Source of the DNA: Romanomermis culicivorax
Taxonomy: Eukaryota; Nematoda; Enoplea; Mermithida; Mermithidae
Length of the DNA: 64,000 bases
NCBI GenBank assembly: GCA_963922205.1
Contig: CAWUHX010000076.1
Location: 1 to 64,000, forward strand
Reading direction: 5' to 3'
Shown here: piece after piece, positions 10,117-25,100 of the stretch
Layout: each line of letters starts with the position of its first letter
Numbering within the stretch: the first letter of the stretch is position 1
Notes under the pieces: model-generated
Databases searched by the model: none
Told to the model about the DNA's origin: nothing
Seen by the model: only the letters and a program-made list of their open reading frames with translations
Translations under genes and position numbers: made by a program

Positions 10117-13100
10117 GTCATACATTTAAGGCAACTATGCCAAAAACATCCACAAAATTCTGATATCGTCTTCGCTACAGTTAAATCAGAGGCTAACTTA
10201 AAAAAAAATTTCTGTAATTTACCAGAAATATCGGACCAGAATAAATTAAAATTCATTACCCGTTGCATCTCTGGTATACGCCGTGCAAAATTCATTTTCT
10301 GTCTATGTTGACGGCATTTCTTTCCAGATGAGAAGGAATGATGCAATTGATAAATTGAATATTTTTGTGCAGTTGACATGACACTCATTTCATGAGTTCA
10401 TCATCGACACTATCTTTATGACCAAGTTTCAATTTTTTTAGGTGTCGTTCATGTCGAAGAAGTCGATGGTGTAACTCGTCGTATCAACTTCAGCGAGCAA
10501 CATTCTCTGAAAGCTTATATTTCTGATAATGTGGATCAGTTGAATGAACCAAGTAAAGAGATAAAACTCACAAAGAGAGACCAGGATTTAGGGAGACGCT
10601 TTGTGATTTTCAGCCAAAATCCAGATCAAGGAATTAGAATTGAGAAAGTATCAAGAAGAGCTCTGCGCTTCTGCTATTGAAGGCCACAATGTCGTTATCT
10701 GTGCTCCAACTGGTTCGGGTAAAACTATAGTGGCAGTGAAAATTATACAAGAGCATTTGAGACGACGGTTGAAAACTTCTGGTAAAGGAAAAGTATGAAA
10801 AAACTGATTGACTGGAGTACATGTCGTATGAATAAATATGCTTTATAGGTCGTCTTACTCGTTCCTACTGTTAATTTAATAGACCAGCAATCCAACGTTT
10901 TGAGTACATACCTGGGCAACGAATTCAAAATTTGTGTCATTAAAGGCGGCCTCAGTGGTAGGAAGGAATCACTTTAGTTGCTACTTAAGGGCCATTTATA
11001 CTTGCCTCTTTCGACTAAAAGGAACGGACCGTCAACATCTTGAAAGGTTCAGCCTGAAAATCCACTTTCGGTCGGAAGGGACAACTGCAATTTTGCGGAT
11101 AACGACCGACGGTAACGTTCAACGAACCGAACGGAAACTTCCGTTCCCTTCGGTTACGTTCCCTCGATGGCAATCCGTCCCGTTCCATCGAAAGAGGCAT
11201 GTATAAATGGCCCTTTACTTGAAACAAATTATTCCTAAAATGCAATATATTTTTTCTAAATTCATTTATCATAAGTTTCCATGATTGAATTGAAAAGTTA
11301 ATTGTAGTGTTATAGGAAATTCTGCATGTAAGAGTTGTTGGAAAAAATCAAATTGAGTGCAAAATTTTCTGGTACGATTTACTGTTGCTCATAACAATCG
11401 ACTAATCCTTGAAATTCGTTTTTTTGTTTCAGGTTCTAAAAATAAACTTCCGAAAAGTGTTTTATTGCATGATAATCACGTTTCGGTAATGACTCCGCAA
11501 ATCTTCGTAAATATGCTTTCCAATGTCGACAGCGACGAGGAAAACGATCCGGGTTTATCGGAATCTATGAAAGCCAAACTCGTCAGTGTGTCGATTGACG
11601 ATGTAACTATGATGATTTTCGATGAATGTCATCACACTGACAAAGCACACGCCTACAACGAAATTATGAATTTCTACTACGACAAAAAATATAATAATAA
11701 GAATGCGCCGCTTCCGCAGGTTCCTTACTTAGGAATATGAGTAGTGTTCATATCATACATGTGATTGGGTGAAGTGCTATGGAATCCCCCCCCCCCAAAA
11801 TCGCCGACCATATGGCCAGCCATTTGGCGACAGACCGCCCCCAGGATTTTCCAATCCGATGGCTAGCCATAGGGACCTCCATACCTTTGGTCATAAAAAT
11901 ACTGAAAAATGTCTATTTTTTTGATGAAAAATGTCAATTTTTGAACAAACAATGGTAAAAAATGTGAATTTTCTTGGCGCTTGCGCCATGAATACATTTT
12001 CTCGGCCTTTTTAGGAAAAAGTTATATTTTTTTTACTACTTTTGGGATTCTGTCGGGAAAAAATCGAATTTGACCCCTCTCCCAAAATTTTGGGATTTAA
12101 TGACCCCCGGCCCAAAAAAAGTCGCCCGACCCCACTCCAGACCTCGGGATCCAGCCGGGACAGGGGAGAAATATAAATTTTGTTTCGCTCTTGACCACGA
12201 AAAGAAGGTATCAGAAAGGTCTTCTAACTTCCAAGCATCATATTCTTCAACCTATATTAGTCAGATATGTGGAATTATTTGCTTAGATAGCACTGTTTAA
12301 AGCTTTAATGTTACTTGTTTCAAATCAAGTATGTTTTGTTTAAAAAAATTGTTAAACTACAGCGTAATTTCCATTTTCATGACGACTCTCCGTTCTTTCT
12401 TGCTCATTTTCCATTGTCATCTTCTCAATCATTGCTGAGAAGATCAAGTCTGCTGGGGGTCAAACCCCTAACCCTCAACGCGCATGATGGCTATGCTGTA
12501 TAAAAAATGAAAATTCTAATGACACACATAATTGAATATACTGAAAACTTCCGAAATCAAAATTTGTTTCCTATCCTAAAATTCCAATATCTTTTCATTC
12601 TCAAACAATAAAATTTAGATATTAATCACTGTAACGGAACGTAACGAGGTCCCTTAGGTCAGATTCTTAAGCCAGATCTTCAAAATATTTGGCGTTTCTT
12701 ATTTTAAAACGCATAAAATGCATTTTATCGTGAATGAAGGTGTCCTGCCGCAAATTTTTTTCAACGTGGAGACCTTGCACACAACTTTATATTTCATCTT
12801 GATGGAGTCCATTGTCCCCTGGCTACGCGCCTTGATGGAGTCCATTGTCCTCCTGGCTACGCGCCTAGGTTAGTCCAGTTGGTAGCGCGTCTGCCTTGTA
12901 TGCAGAAGTTCGGGTTCGAGCCCCTCACCGAGCGTTTCTTTTGACGGGCCGGCCGCGTGCATTTGGGCATACGACGGATGCGTTTTACAACCAAAATCGC
13001 GAAAATTTTCTGACGCTTTACTGATTTGTAATTCTTCATCTTATTTCTAGTTCACGGTTGAAAAATGTCTTCCTATCTTGTGCTTGTAGCTTTTAGACAT

Positions 13101-16100
13101 CAATGCTTCATGGATCAATGTTTGATTTTGTATTGTTTCTAGAAATATTTTTTAAAATCTCTTTGCCTGTCCAAATATTTGTGTGTTTTGTGATTTTTCT
13201 CATTTGGAATACGATTCAAACATGGTGCTATGCGCTGGAATTGACGATCTTCGACTAAAAGATAAAATATCCGCGACTGAATTCTTTGTAATCGGCATTC
13301 TCGCACTTTATTATTTGAAAACGGTCTCCATTGATACATTATTATAATTATTTGTGCTGAAAACAGTGAATACGATCGATAGCCGATAGTTGCAGAAGAA
13401 TAAGCTGAAAAAAGCACTTTCCGACATTTTAGAAGCCTTGAAATGAAAATTTATTCGGCGTCTAGCGCCGAATAGGCAAGTCTTGCTAGCAGACATGCAC
13501 GGCAAGAATTTTCCAGGGGGAGGGTCCTTGGACTTTTTATCCATGGGGTAGGAGGGGTGGGCGAGCAAAAAAAAAGTTTTGCAAGCGTGTTTTTCATGTA
13601 AAATATGCACAAAAATCATCCAAAAAGCTGTCTTGGAAAAAGTTCAGGGGGGCGTTTGAAGATTTTTTGGTCCAGGAGGGTGGCCCTCCTACCCTCCCTA
13701 TGTGCATGTATGCTTGCTAGACTTTATTATTATTTTCTTCCAAAACTCATGAAATCCTGTTGCCAAAGTTTAGAACTGACGTGGTTAAGAAAATGAACGT
13801 GCATTTATTTTTCTGATAATAGTAAATTTTAATTTTAAAGAGAGCAACCAGAAATTAATCTGTGCAATCAAAGTTTGCGCAAATGTTGCTCATTGCAACC
13901 TGGTCTTTGCAAAAAAAACCCTGATGAATAATCTAAATTATCAGTTTTAAACCCTTTTTTAGAATTTTTCGGGCTTAAAGTAACAAAATCTATTTCTTTC
14001 TCGAGCTTCGTCCCAAATCGCACGTGGAGGCGCGCCATTCTGAACTTCTCAGGCCTTGATTTCGTAGCTACACGAACCTCACCAGGTCGAGCTTTGTCTA
14101 ACTTGGAAAATTTTTCAATTCCCCTCCTGAAAAAAATTCCTGGGTACGGGCCTCAACGTGGGAGTACGATTTGATTGTCCTCATTTCTGCAGAAGTAACT
14201 CCTTCGTTTCAGGTGATCGGCCTCACAGCTTCGTTGGGAGTCGGCCAGGCAGATAACCTGCAGAAGGCGATTGACCATATCATCAAGATTTGCGCCCATT
14301 TAGACGTTAAAAAGTTAGCTATCATTGAAAGGTATCAGGAGGAACTCGAGCGTCACGTTTACGCACCGAAAGACGGTAATATATATAATTTAATATATAA
14401 TTTATATTGAGTTGAATGTTTAGCAGGCTAGCTAAAATTCTTCATCTGAATCTGGCAAATCGAGTGATATTATCGAAAATATTTCTTGGCATGTTCCTCA
14501 AATTCTGCCGCCGTCATTTGATCCAAGTTTCCGAAAGTCAACTTTTAGAGAGGTTTTATTCTGGCCGTGTTAACTTTTGTCTTTCACCCTGAATGTTTAC
14601 TTTGCGAATGTACAGTCTATTGCTTAATGGGTACAAAGGCATTATCCTAGCCCAATTTATGTAGTTAAAACCGTAACTTGACTCGCTGAAGACGCACTCG
14701 GTTAGTGCGTAATAATCAGTTCAGTAAGAACTTGCCCATACATTAACACATAAAAACGCGGTTAATACGCACTGTTAAAACGTACGTCGATTTAGATAGT
14801 ACGTACGGTTGCATTCCTACCATTACATATCAGGAGAATGTTTAAATCCGGAAAAAACTAGACTAGTAAGTTTTTCTCAATATATTTTAAATGCAACTTT
14901 ATGGCTTTAAAGAATCTTTTTCTGTGTGACTGCTGTTAAAAGTCAACTTTGAGCCAAAACTTGACTTATGCCTAGCACATTCATTTGAAAGTCAGCTTTA
15001 AAGTAGACTGTCGGCTAATAAAGATTCTACCTAATCATTTTCTTGATATGGCGATTGCATTGTCGGTTTTTTAAATTACATTACAGATAGTCAAAGGTCA
15101 CTCGAACTTGTCAGAAATAAACACCATAAAAAATAGAAATCTCGACTTTTTATTACCTACCTCATTTTTCCTACCTGCATACATGTAATTGGGGGAAAGT
15201 GCTACAGGAACCCCCCCAGAAATCTTAGACCATATGGCTAGCTATTAGGTGACTCCCCAGTAGTTTCCAATCCTATGGCTGGGCATATTGTAGTCGTGGG
15301 GATCCCCATACCTCTGAAAAATTTAAAGTTTTTGATGAAAAATGTCAATTTTTGAACGAAAAAAACTTGTTTGAACCGTTAATAACTAATAAAAAAATTT
15401 TTAAATCACAACAATTACAGTAGTTTATTCCAACTTTTTTAATATTCGAAAAGAGAATTTTTCTCTGCTTGGGTACTGTTGGAGCTCCTAACAGGGATGT
15501 GTCGTTTTTTCTGCAGCACTTTGTCGACTACTGTCGTAAGGAAATTATCTTGGAATTAGTGAGCAAAAGACTCTTGTCATTATAGTAGTTAACCATGAGT
15601 GTTAATGTAATCTTAATTTCAATCAAGTATTCTGAGTAACTCGAAGGTGAAAATCACAAAGATTAAAATTCAATAGACATGTTATGCAGAGTACATTAAA
15701 TAATACCACAATGAGAAAAGTGACTTTTATGCAGTTCGGACTGTGACGGAAAAAGATGAAACTTATGTTATAATTAAGAAAGGCTTAACATATTTAATTG
15801 CTAAACGGTCAGAAAATGTACACTTTTTTAAATTTCCCCGGTAGAAACGTCCAAAATTCTTCCAAATCAAAGGTTTGCCCAAAAAACATGCTCGGTGCAT
15901 TAAATAAACCTACATCTAATACCAAAAAAATTACACAGCCATCAGTCGCGTTAGCAATAACATCCGGCTCGTGAGAATATTTACATTGTAGAAATCATTA
16001 TGGTGCCGTCGACGCACGAAAACCACGATTTATCGCGAAATATTATCGCATTAATGAAAGTTATCGAAGCCGAAATGCTACCAATTTTACGTGAGTCGGC

Positions 16101-19100
16101 TTTGTGCATGTTTTAAAGTGATATGAAAATTGTTTTTTGAATAAAAACTTTTATGCTCAACTGCAAGTTTCCAGTTTTATCTTGACATGTTGTGGTAAAC
16201 ATCGTTTACAATTTCAGAAGAATTGGAAGACACCAAAATTAAAACTACGAACGAAGTGGATAGGAAAGCCCCTGAAAAGCGATGGTCATCGCAGTATACA
16301 TGTTGGCTCTTCGGATGGTATCATTATGCACCTAAAATCATAAATTCTGAACGCAAGAGACAGCTGTTGACGTTATTGGAGCATTGCATCGTAATTTGAA
16401 TGCTTTATTCTAAATTACTTGGGGCCGTATGCACGAACACCGCTAACTTTAACACATGTTAAATTGCTAACACAGCTTAAATTTCAGCGGTATGCACGAA
16501 CGTGAATCATACATGTAATTGGGGGGGGGGAAGTGCTATGGGGACCCCCCCAGAAATCGACGACCATATGGCTAGCTATTGGGCGACCGCCCTCCAGGAT
16601 TTCCCAATCCAATGGCTAGCCATATGGTAGCTTTTGGGACCCCCATACTTTTGGTCGGAAAAATACTGAAAAATGTCAATTTTTTAACGAAAAATGGTAA
16701 AAAATGTGAATTTTCTTGGCGCTTCGCGCCATGGATACATTTTTTCGGTCTTTTTAGGGAAAAATTACTATTTTTTGAACTATTTTTCGGACTTTTTTCA
16801 TGAAAAAATCGATTTTTTTTCGTTGAGGGACCCCTCCCCCCAAAATTTTGGGAATTACTGACCCCCGGCCCCAAAAAAGTCGCCCAACCCCCCCCCCCCC
16901 AGACCTCTGGGCTCCGTTCCATGTATGACGTGAATTAACGGCCGCTTACTTAACTCTGTGTTAAATTTCTTAACACTAAGTTAAAAATTTTAAGCCGCGT
17001 TAAACTTCCAAATTTAACCTTTGGGCAACAATAGACTTGCCAATAAAAACCACATGAACAAAAATTAGTCCTTCTTTCTTATTCATTTGAGTGAAATATG
17101 CTTCTCTGATTCTGTTGTTTTTCTTGTAAATGGATTCCAGTAAAAATCGCTAAAAAACACAATTCTGACGTAGAAGAAACCGAATTTTTATTGGAATGCA
17201 TTTCCAAACGTGCTGACACTATTGGAAATAAAAAACTGATTCGAAATCGATGCATGCAAAAAATTCAGCGCGGGATGCCATTAAGGAAGCGTTCAAATCC
17301 TACCAAACGTTAAAAAGCGCTCCGAAGAGCAATTATACGGCAAGTGGAGGAACTTGAAAGTGGTAATGATTTTACATTTGAATTTGATGTACTGTATCAC
17401 AGAGCTTCCAAGTGAAAACCATGCTGTAGATTAAAAGTGCTGCCACAATTCAGCCCTGAAAATAATGCAAAAATTATGCAAATTAAACTGATCGGGCAAA
17501 AATGGAACTCATTGAAATTGAAAAAGGAAATTTGAATATTATAAGAAGAAAATGGCATCTTAGGCTGGCTCGTCGTTTTCTGAGTATCCTGTGTTCACAA
17601 ATTTGACAAAATAGGTGGTCCCTTTGTATAATACATTTTTATGTAATTGTACCTGTAAAGCGGCCGAAACAGCCCGACCGCGTTTTGTGTAACGATTTAG
17701 ATTTTCTTCCAGTAAGGCTATCAATTGAATCGCGTTATTTTTGGTCAGTTTGTATCTTATCCGAAATTTAGCATCAGAATATTTTTCAAGTGGATTTGTA
17801 CTATCCGAAAAAGTCCTGATTCGAACGTAATCATCAATATCGTCTTCATCCATATCATCAAGAATGTCCAAAACATCCATCTCACAAAAGAAAAAACCAC
17901 CTATTCCAGATTTCAGAAAAAAAGTGCACTAACTCACCGTTAATCCAAGGAGAGCAGGATTGAAATCTCGTTTTAATTTAATACGGTGTCAGCACTAACT
18001 CACATTCGTGCATACCGCTTAATTTTAACACCGCCTAAAGTGCCGTTTTTAACACTGGATTAGTTTAAGCGGCGTTCGTGCATACGGCCCTTAATTTTTA
18101 TATTTCGCAGATTTATCATAAATCTTTGGAGATAAACGCTCTGACACCGACAAATTTTGCCATAGAATATTTGAAATACGAATTCAAAATTTTAGAACGA
18201 AAACAAACTTCGGCGCTAGACAAAGAATTACTTAAACTCTATCAGTGTAAGTGACAACCATCCATTTTTCATATTATTTTTTACATCAACAAGTATATGT
18301 TCACTCAGTGCCGTGCGCAGGATTTTTTCTTGGGGGGCGGACTACATTTTTTTACTGAATAGCCCCAGAAAATGTTGATTTTACGCGATACCTGTGTGCA
18401 TGCTGCCTCAATGGGGGGGGGCGCCCCCCGCCCCCCTTTGTGCACAGCCCTGCGTTCACTTATACATGAAATTCGTTGTGTGAAATAAGCCTCTTATTGG
18501 CCATTTTTTGAAATATATTCTTAAATTCCGAAAGGTATTGCCGCTCGGCTCATACATGTAACAGAGCTACAAGGTTTATGAAGGTGCGGTGACTTCTTTA
18601 TGGGTTTCTACAGATTGCCCAAAATTTTGCTGAGTCTAAGAAGGAAAAAAGTTTGTTCCTTTTGTTGAAAAAACAATAATTGTAGAATGTTGTTGTTGAG
18701 ACAGAAAAAACGGAAACGTTTCTAGATTTTCTTGGGAATCTACAGTTTTCGCTCAGTTTACATATTTTTTACACCATTTTAACTTGGAACGGAAAAAATT
18801 TATCGCGAAAAAGTAAGTCGTTTCCACATGGTGCGCATGAAGGCGTGCTGATTGCTCAGTCATAAATACCAGCAAAAAAGAAAGAAATCAGCCAGTACTG
18901 GAAATTTCAATAAATACCAAAAAACGTTGTCTGGAGACGTATTTTTAAAGTTTGTTACGATAAACCAATCGCATAAGTATGAACTACAATCAGACGCTCA
19001 GCGCGGAAAAAATTTTTTTAGGGTCTCCGGCTTTGTAGCTTGAAAATGAGTTTTCTGACTTGAAAATTCGGAGAAAATTCTTTTGTGGTGTACTTCACAC

Positions 19101-22100
19101 GACTCGAAAAATTTTTTTTACTACGCCAAAAATGTTGGTTTCGCGTTATAAAAACCGCATTGATTCATGTTCTTTTATAATGATGTTTTTCCTCCAATAT
19201 TCGCAGCTCAAAAAGATAAATTCAACTTAATTGCTGGAAATGCTAAGGAAGATCGTAAACAAATCGTTAATCAGTTAAAACTGTTACTATTGAAAGAATA
19301 CGAAGCGAAGCCCGATTCGAGAACGCTGATTTTCGTGCGTACAAGAGAATTAGCGCTGGCCGTCGAAAAATTCATTAATGAAGATTGTTCTTTATCGTTC
19401 CTTAATGCGGGTCATTTAACTGGTGTTAACGCGAGAAAAGATTCTGGGGGTAAGTGTTAATTTTTATGCATTCGAGTATGCAACGTTTACAGTTAGGGGT
19501 CTTGAAATAATCACCAGAATTAGTGATCTCACATTGCTCATGTTTATTTGATTACAGATATCAATATCAAACATTAGTAAGTTTTTCCATCCATTCGCTT
19601 TTATCTTCTCCTTCGAAGAATTTTATTATCTTGTGATTCACAACGAGTCTGATAAAGCTTTGGATTTTGGGTAATGTATTGCAGGCCAAACAGAAAGAGA
19701 ACAACAAGAATGCTTAGAACGGTTCAGGAAAGGAGAGCACAAACTCATGGTAGCCACTACGGTTGCAGAAGAAGGCTTAGATATCAGCAAATGCAATTTG
19801 GTTATCAAGTACAATCACGTGACGAACGAGATTGCGCTTGTGCAACGCAGGGGTAAATTCAGTAAACTTTATGACATATGTTACAACAAACAAATCTGCA
19901 TTACATTATGCAATATGTTAAAAGAATTTGACGAAAATTTTTATGACCCCTGTTCTCAAATATTGTATAATGTGAATATCGACTTTTACTCGTAGGCAGA
20001 GGAAGAGCTGAAGGCAGCAAATCCATCTTGTTAACGCACGAAGGTTGGATCCAGCAAAAGGAAACTGTAAACTTAATCAGAGAACGGCTTATGAAAAGCG
20101 CTATCGAAGTTATAAAAACTAAAAGCGAGGCGTGGCTATCCGAGCAAGTCGATTTGCGCGCCGCACAATTGCGACAAGAAAAATATATCGAAAAACAAAA
20201 ACTCGATATGGTCAGGCGGAAGCTGGGCAACAAAATGTGAGTAGGTAAAAGAAGTTATTAAAACCTGAGGCCCGACGATTGGTTCCGGCACTATAATTTT
20301 CTGGAATACCGATTCCGGTTCCGAAAATCAGAAACCGTACGGTTACCATTCCTAGTCGTGTACAATGTATATACTTTGATATTTTGTACTATAATACTAT
20401 TAGATAATTATCCATCTACAAGTTCCGTGTCATACGGGCGAGTGTTAGAACGCACTATAGCTATTAATCCTGTTCTCTCATTGGTCTGGGGTTTCTCTTT
20501 AGTGCTTTCAATCAGCCAGAATATCAAAAGGTGACTTGCATTGTTTTTTGTAAAATGCTTCAAAATTTAAAAATGCCAAAAATCAATACTGTCGTCCAAA
20601 TCGTTTACACAAGGCCTTCACAGTAGGATTTCTCTCTCAAAAATTGTTGAAGGTGGTTGAGCACACTCAAAAAGGCCGAGTCCTACGTGATAAACAGTTT
20701 AGCAGAAAATCGTAAAAATGAGAAGCACTTGCTTTCTGTTTTTATAATTTATAATCAGAAGCACAAACTATAGAAATCTGCCGTTTTTTATCAATTCTGA
20801 CAATGCAGCGAAAGTGATGTAGATTTTAGGCTGAAAACAGTCAAGCACACAATATGGTCTTTCCATGATAATTATCTGATCCAAAAATGTTAGACTAATA
20901 CTTCGAGTAGAATGCACTATTCACACTAAATCAGTTCACCATTTCTCCTGAGGTAATATTTTTCAGATCTCTGGTAGTTGAGTTAATGCCTCATCACACC
21001 CTATGTTGTCTGGTACCGATCAAGCGGTATCACGTAGAACGTTTATAGTTTCAACATTGATCGATTTTATATTTGTATTTTAATGCCTTATCGAATCCAT
21101 GCATCATTTTTGAAGAAATACCAAATCATAGATTGCTGTTCTTATGTTGAATGATAAACGATCAGCTGCTGACCATTCAGTGTTGAGATGTTAGTTGTGT
21201 GTTGACAAAAAGAAATCCAAAATTGACTGATTTTGTAGTTAATTAGATATGAAAACATTACATTTTTCTGCGACGTTTGTCACGTAATTATTCATCGAAT
21301 TTTGACATTTAAAAAAAAGAATGAATCTTTTTGGAAGTTGATTTTCAATAAAATACATTTTTCGAATCGATTTTCTTCTTGAAAATATGTATCACACACA
21401 GGCCCGTAACTAGGAGTTTTTTTCAGGGGGGAATCACCAAAATGTTTTGACTCACTCAAAACTCGGCAAATGGAGGTCGCGCAGCGACCGACCAGTGGGC
21501 TGAGGGGTCCATGGTGGCGCGCTTAAGCGCACCCTGGTGGGGTCTGGGGCGAAGCCCCAGAAAAAATCAATTTTTGGCACTGTTAGTGCTCGAAAAATTT
21601 CTTAAAATGCTATATTTAAAATACATAATTGAGAAAACTCAAGATCAAAATTTATTATTATTATTATTTTTATTCATTTTTATTAAACAACTAATAAAAT
21701 CTATTCAAAATTAACAAAGTGCTATGCGTCTATTACCGGTTTCGGCAAACAAATCAACAGCCATATCACAATCAACTAATTGGGCCTGTTTCTTGTGGAT
21801 TGACAATATGGCTAATGATGACAACCTCTCAATACCCATCGAAGTGCACAAATTGGTAAAAATACAATTCAAAGTAGAGAAAGATTTTAAATTATATCTT
21901 CTCGTTCACAACTCATAAGATATTTTTATCGCTTATATTACCTCTCCACTGATGCCCTCGTAACTGGAAGAGTTGCAAGTAATTTCAAAGCCGTGAACAT
22001 GGTCGGATAAGCTAATCGTAGCTTTGTATCACCGGCAAATGTTGCCAAAATATCACTAACTGATGAACCTTTTGGACATTTTTGAACTCATCCTTGCCAA

Positions 22101-25100
22101 TGCCATAATTCCGGCTCCACGACAGATTTTTCTTTGGCTTCGTTAAAAAACTTTTCATATTTCATTAATGCTTCACTAATTGCAACGAGGCGGCATGATC
22201 AGGCAAAAAGTATTGGAACTTGAAGGCCACAAGTTGGTCATTTGAAAATCGGTTCTCCAATTGGGCTAGAATTTTCGACAGATAGGCCTTGTGAACTTTT
22301 TCTTTATAATAGGCCTTAACTGACGACCAGTCATTTAAATTGTCTTTGCGAAGATGCTTTTCTCGATTTAGAAAGGCTACTGTAATGCCCATATCCTCGG
22401 CCATGCTCTTAAAAATATCCAGTGATATGATAATGATGTTTTCCTTTGATAAAAGATTATGTTGACTGATGCTCACCTTCAACTTTGCGTACAATTCATT
22501 GAATTTCATCTCCTCAATAGCTTCTTTAATCAATGTTGATGTCAGGCAAATTTTTTTATGTGCCGCTATCAAATCCATCGATTCAGTTTGCAAAATAACG
22601 GTCAGATGCTTCAAAATGCCAGCAACTTTTATCGAAACATTGAGAGAAAATATAGAATCAAATGTTGTGATTATATTAATCAAGTCTTCGCCGATTCCGT
22701 CGTTGTCAGTTTTGGATAATTGTTGTAAAGTCGCCGTTATTGGAAGAAACAATTCGCCAAAACTGACCAATGTTCTATGCCGGTCAACCCAGCGAGTTAG
22801 AAAAATTTGTTGGATCCCCTCTTTTTTTGTTTCCGGCAGCATTTGATTGATCATTTTTCTTAAAATGTCCATTCTTTTAGGCCTACCATCAAAAAATACT
22901 AAAATGTCCTGGACTCAGCTCAAAAAATGTTTGATAGGAACAACAGTCGCCACTGTTGTGCAGGTCTTTTCTTAGGATGTTTAAGAAAAGATGCTTCTGG
23001 TCTGAACTGACCTGTTAGAGCTAATTCCTTGGCAAAGCCTCGGAGATCGTGCAACAGTCCAGTTCCCCAGGCCTACAACAACAAAGATAAACTTAGTTTA
23101 AATATGGGGCCTCACGCAGAAACTGCCGCAGTCTCCTAGATGAGATAAGGAGTCCCCGCAGGGATAGACTTACCTTTCTGGATTCCCTAACAGGTCTTCC
23201 AGAGCTTGCAGTCAGCAAGCTGGCACCTGGGCCTTTGGCCCTTCGCTCTTGTCGATCAGTCCGATCTAAATAATAAACAAATATATGTAGCAATAAATCC
23301 GAGGAATAATAAAAAGAATGTGGATTGACCACTATTATTAATATGCAAATATAAAACAAGTTTGCTGGGAATAGTTTAATGGACGCCAGCAAATATCTTT
23401 CAAAAATATAATAAAAACGAGAATATAGTTAAGAATGGTTTCACTATCACTTTTTGTTCTTTCTATGGCCCTCCACTTCTATGCAAATGTCTGCGCCACT
23501 GGTCGTCCATTTCGTCAATTTGCATGGCAATTTCCTGACGCGGCTTGCCATCAACAGGGTGCCCAACACCATGTCCGTTGCCACAAAGTTGAGCTTATGG
23601 CATGAACAATCATAGTAATTACTAATTACTGACCTTACAACTCCATGAAAAACACCATCTTTTTCGTCTGATTCCTCCCAGTGTTTTTTTGTATTGGTCC
23701 ATTTGTACTGGTACAAACGACTTCTCAAAAACCGTTTGTACTCCAGAATTTGCCAAAAATTGCTGAAAAATGGACTCATTGTTATAAAATGCAACAAACA
23801 TGCTGTGAAATATGACTACGTTGACTATTTCCACGAGACACATAAGAAGGCTTCAAATTGAGACATGTAAAATACTTGATCATGAAGCACATAACATGCA
23901 TTAGTGAAATACTCCACAAATAGTTTTTATTATTATGCCACAACTGCTAGTTGGTCGTTTTCGATGTGGACGCATAACAAACAAGTCCTACAAAGTCCAT
24001 TGTTACTGAATACTGACAGCTGTTGAGTAACAATAAATTTTGTTGTCTGAAAATTTCGTTTGTACTGGTACAAACGAAACCCAAATTTTCATTTGTACTC
24101 TAGGCCCATTTGTTTGTAAAGTACAAAAAAAAACACTGGTTCCTCCAGTGAAATAGGACCATAATCTTTATCACCAGGCAATGGAAGTTGGTATCAGGCA
24201 ACAAACCACAAAACCTGTTCATTAAATAATATTTTCAAGTTACAACATTTGAATGAAATAATTCCTTCCATAGATTTACATCTAGCACAATCTTCAGAAT
24301 TTCTCAATTTTTCTTGACGTTTTCTTTATGTACAGAGTTGATTTGCTGAATGACGGTTGTTTTATTATCTTGGTTGTACTTGAAACCAGCCACTGTTATG
24401 CAGCTGTTATTGTGGTATTGGGTAGACAAATGGTTCTTCCAGTCCTCCTAAATAAAACACAATAAAAATTTTGCATAATATATAAATGAAATAATATGTT
24501 ACTTACCTCAAAATCCTTGAATGGCCAATAAGGTTGTGTCACAAATTTTCCCGCTTTATTATTCGAGCCTTGCCCGACTTCTCCTTTTCCAAATATAACA
24601 CACGTTTTACAATAAAATCCGTGCTCAACGTGACTAAAGGCCACATGGTCATTGTTAAACCATCGCTATTGTACTTTCCTAAGCCGTTTTGATTGCAACA
24701 CGAGCTTGAACACATAGTTTGGCTGAGGTTTGAACACGTGATCCAAAAAATCGATTCTCTCGCTGTCCTTTAAACACTGTTTATTTACTGCCAAACATAT
24801 ATCGTATTTTGACAACAGTTGTGGTTTCAACGCAGTTCGAATATTGATCGGTTGAGTGTAGGCGTCGGTTTCATTTTCTCGGGCAGTTATTTCTTCATTT
24901 TCTGAATTCAAAATTATAATTCATTGTGCATCGAAATTTATTGTTTGAATCGAACTAACCTGCTGAGGATACTACTGAAAGGTCTGCTGGCATCGACGAT
25001 TCTGTAGAAGTGGTAGTTGACGCTAGTGTTACAACTGGATTAACATTTAAATAAATTTTAACTCATTAGAACGATGATACAATTTTATTCTAACTAACCT

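Larger units (their letters stand above)
16422..18090. mobile_element. PIF/Harbinger transposon relic
   Basis: Left end GGGCCGTATGCACGAACACC and right end GGCGTTCGTGCATACGGCCC are inverted copies; the GGGCC ends and flanking TTG/TTA (16419-16421, 18091-18093) fit the 3-bp TWA target duplication of PIF/Harbinger. Inside are remnants of both genes expected in this superfamily: a Myb/SANT-like protein on + and a transposase N-terminus on -. A CATACATGTAAT MITE has inserted at 16508. The element sits in the RLR intron between exons 8 and 9. Confidence 0.85.

Noticed and set aside
10113-10388. 91-codon minus-strand ORF
   Set aside because: Overlaps the first supported RLR exon, whose + strand frame joins the next exon in phase.
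13311-13619. ORF resembling one at 26997-27188 (HxKHAC)
   Set aside because: The shared peptide comes from two copies of the same MITE, not from a gene family.
16572-16922. 116-codon minus-strand ORF
   Set aside because: Lies wholly inside a MITE whose relatives do not keep the frame.
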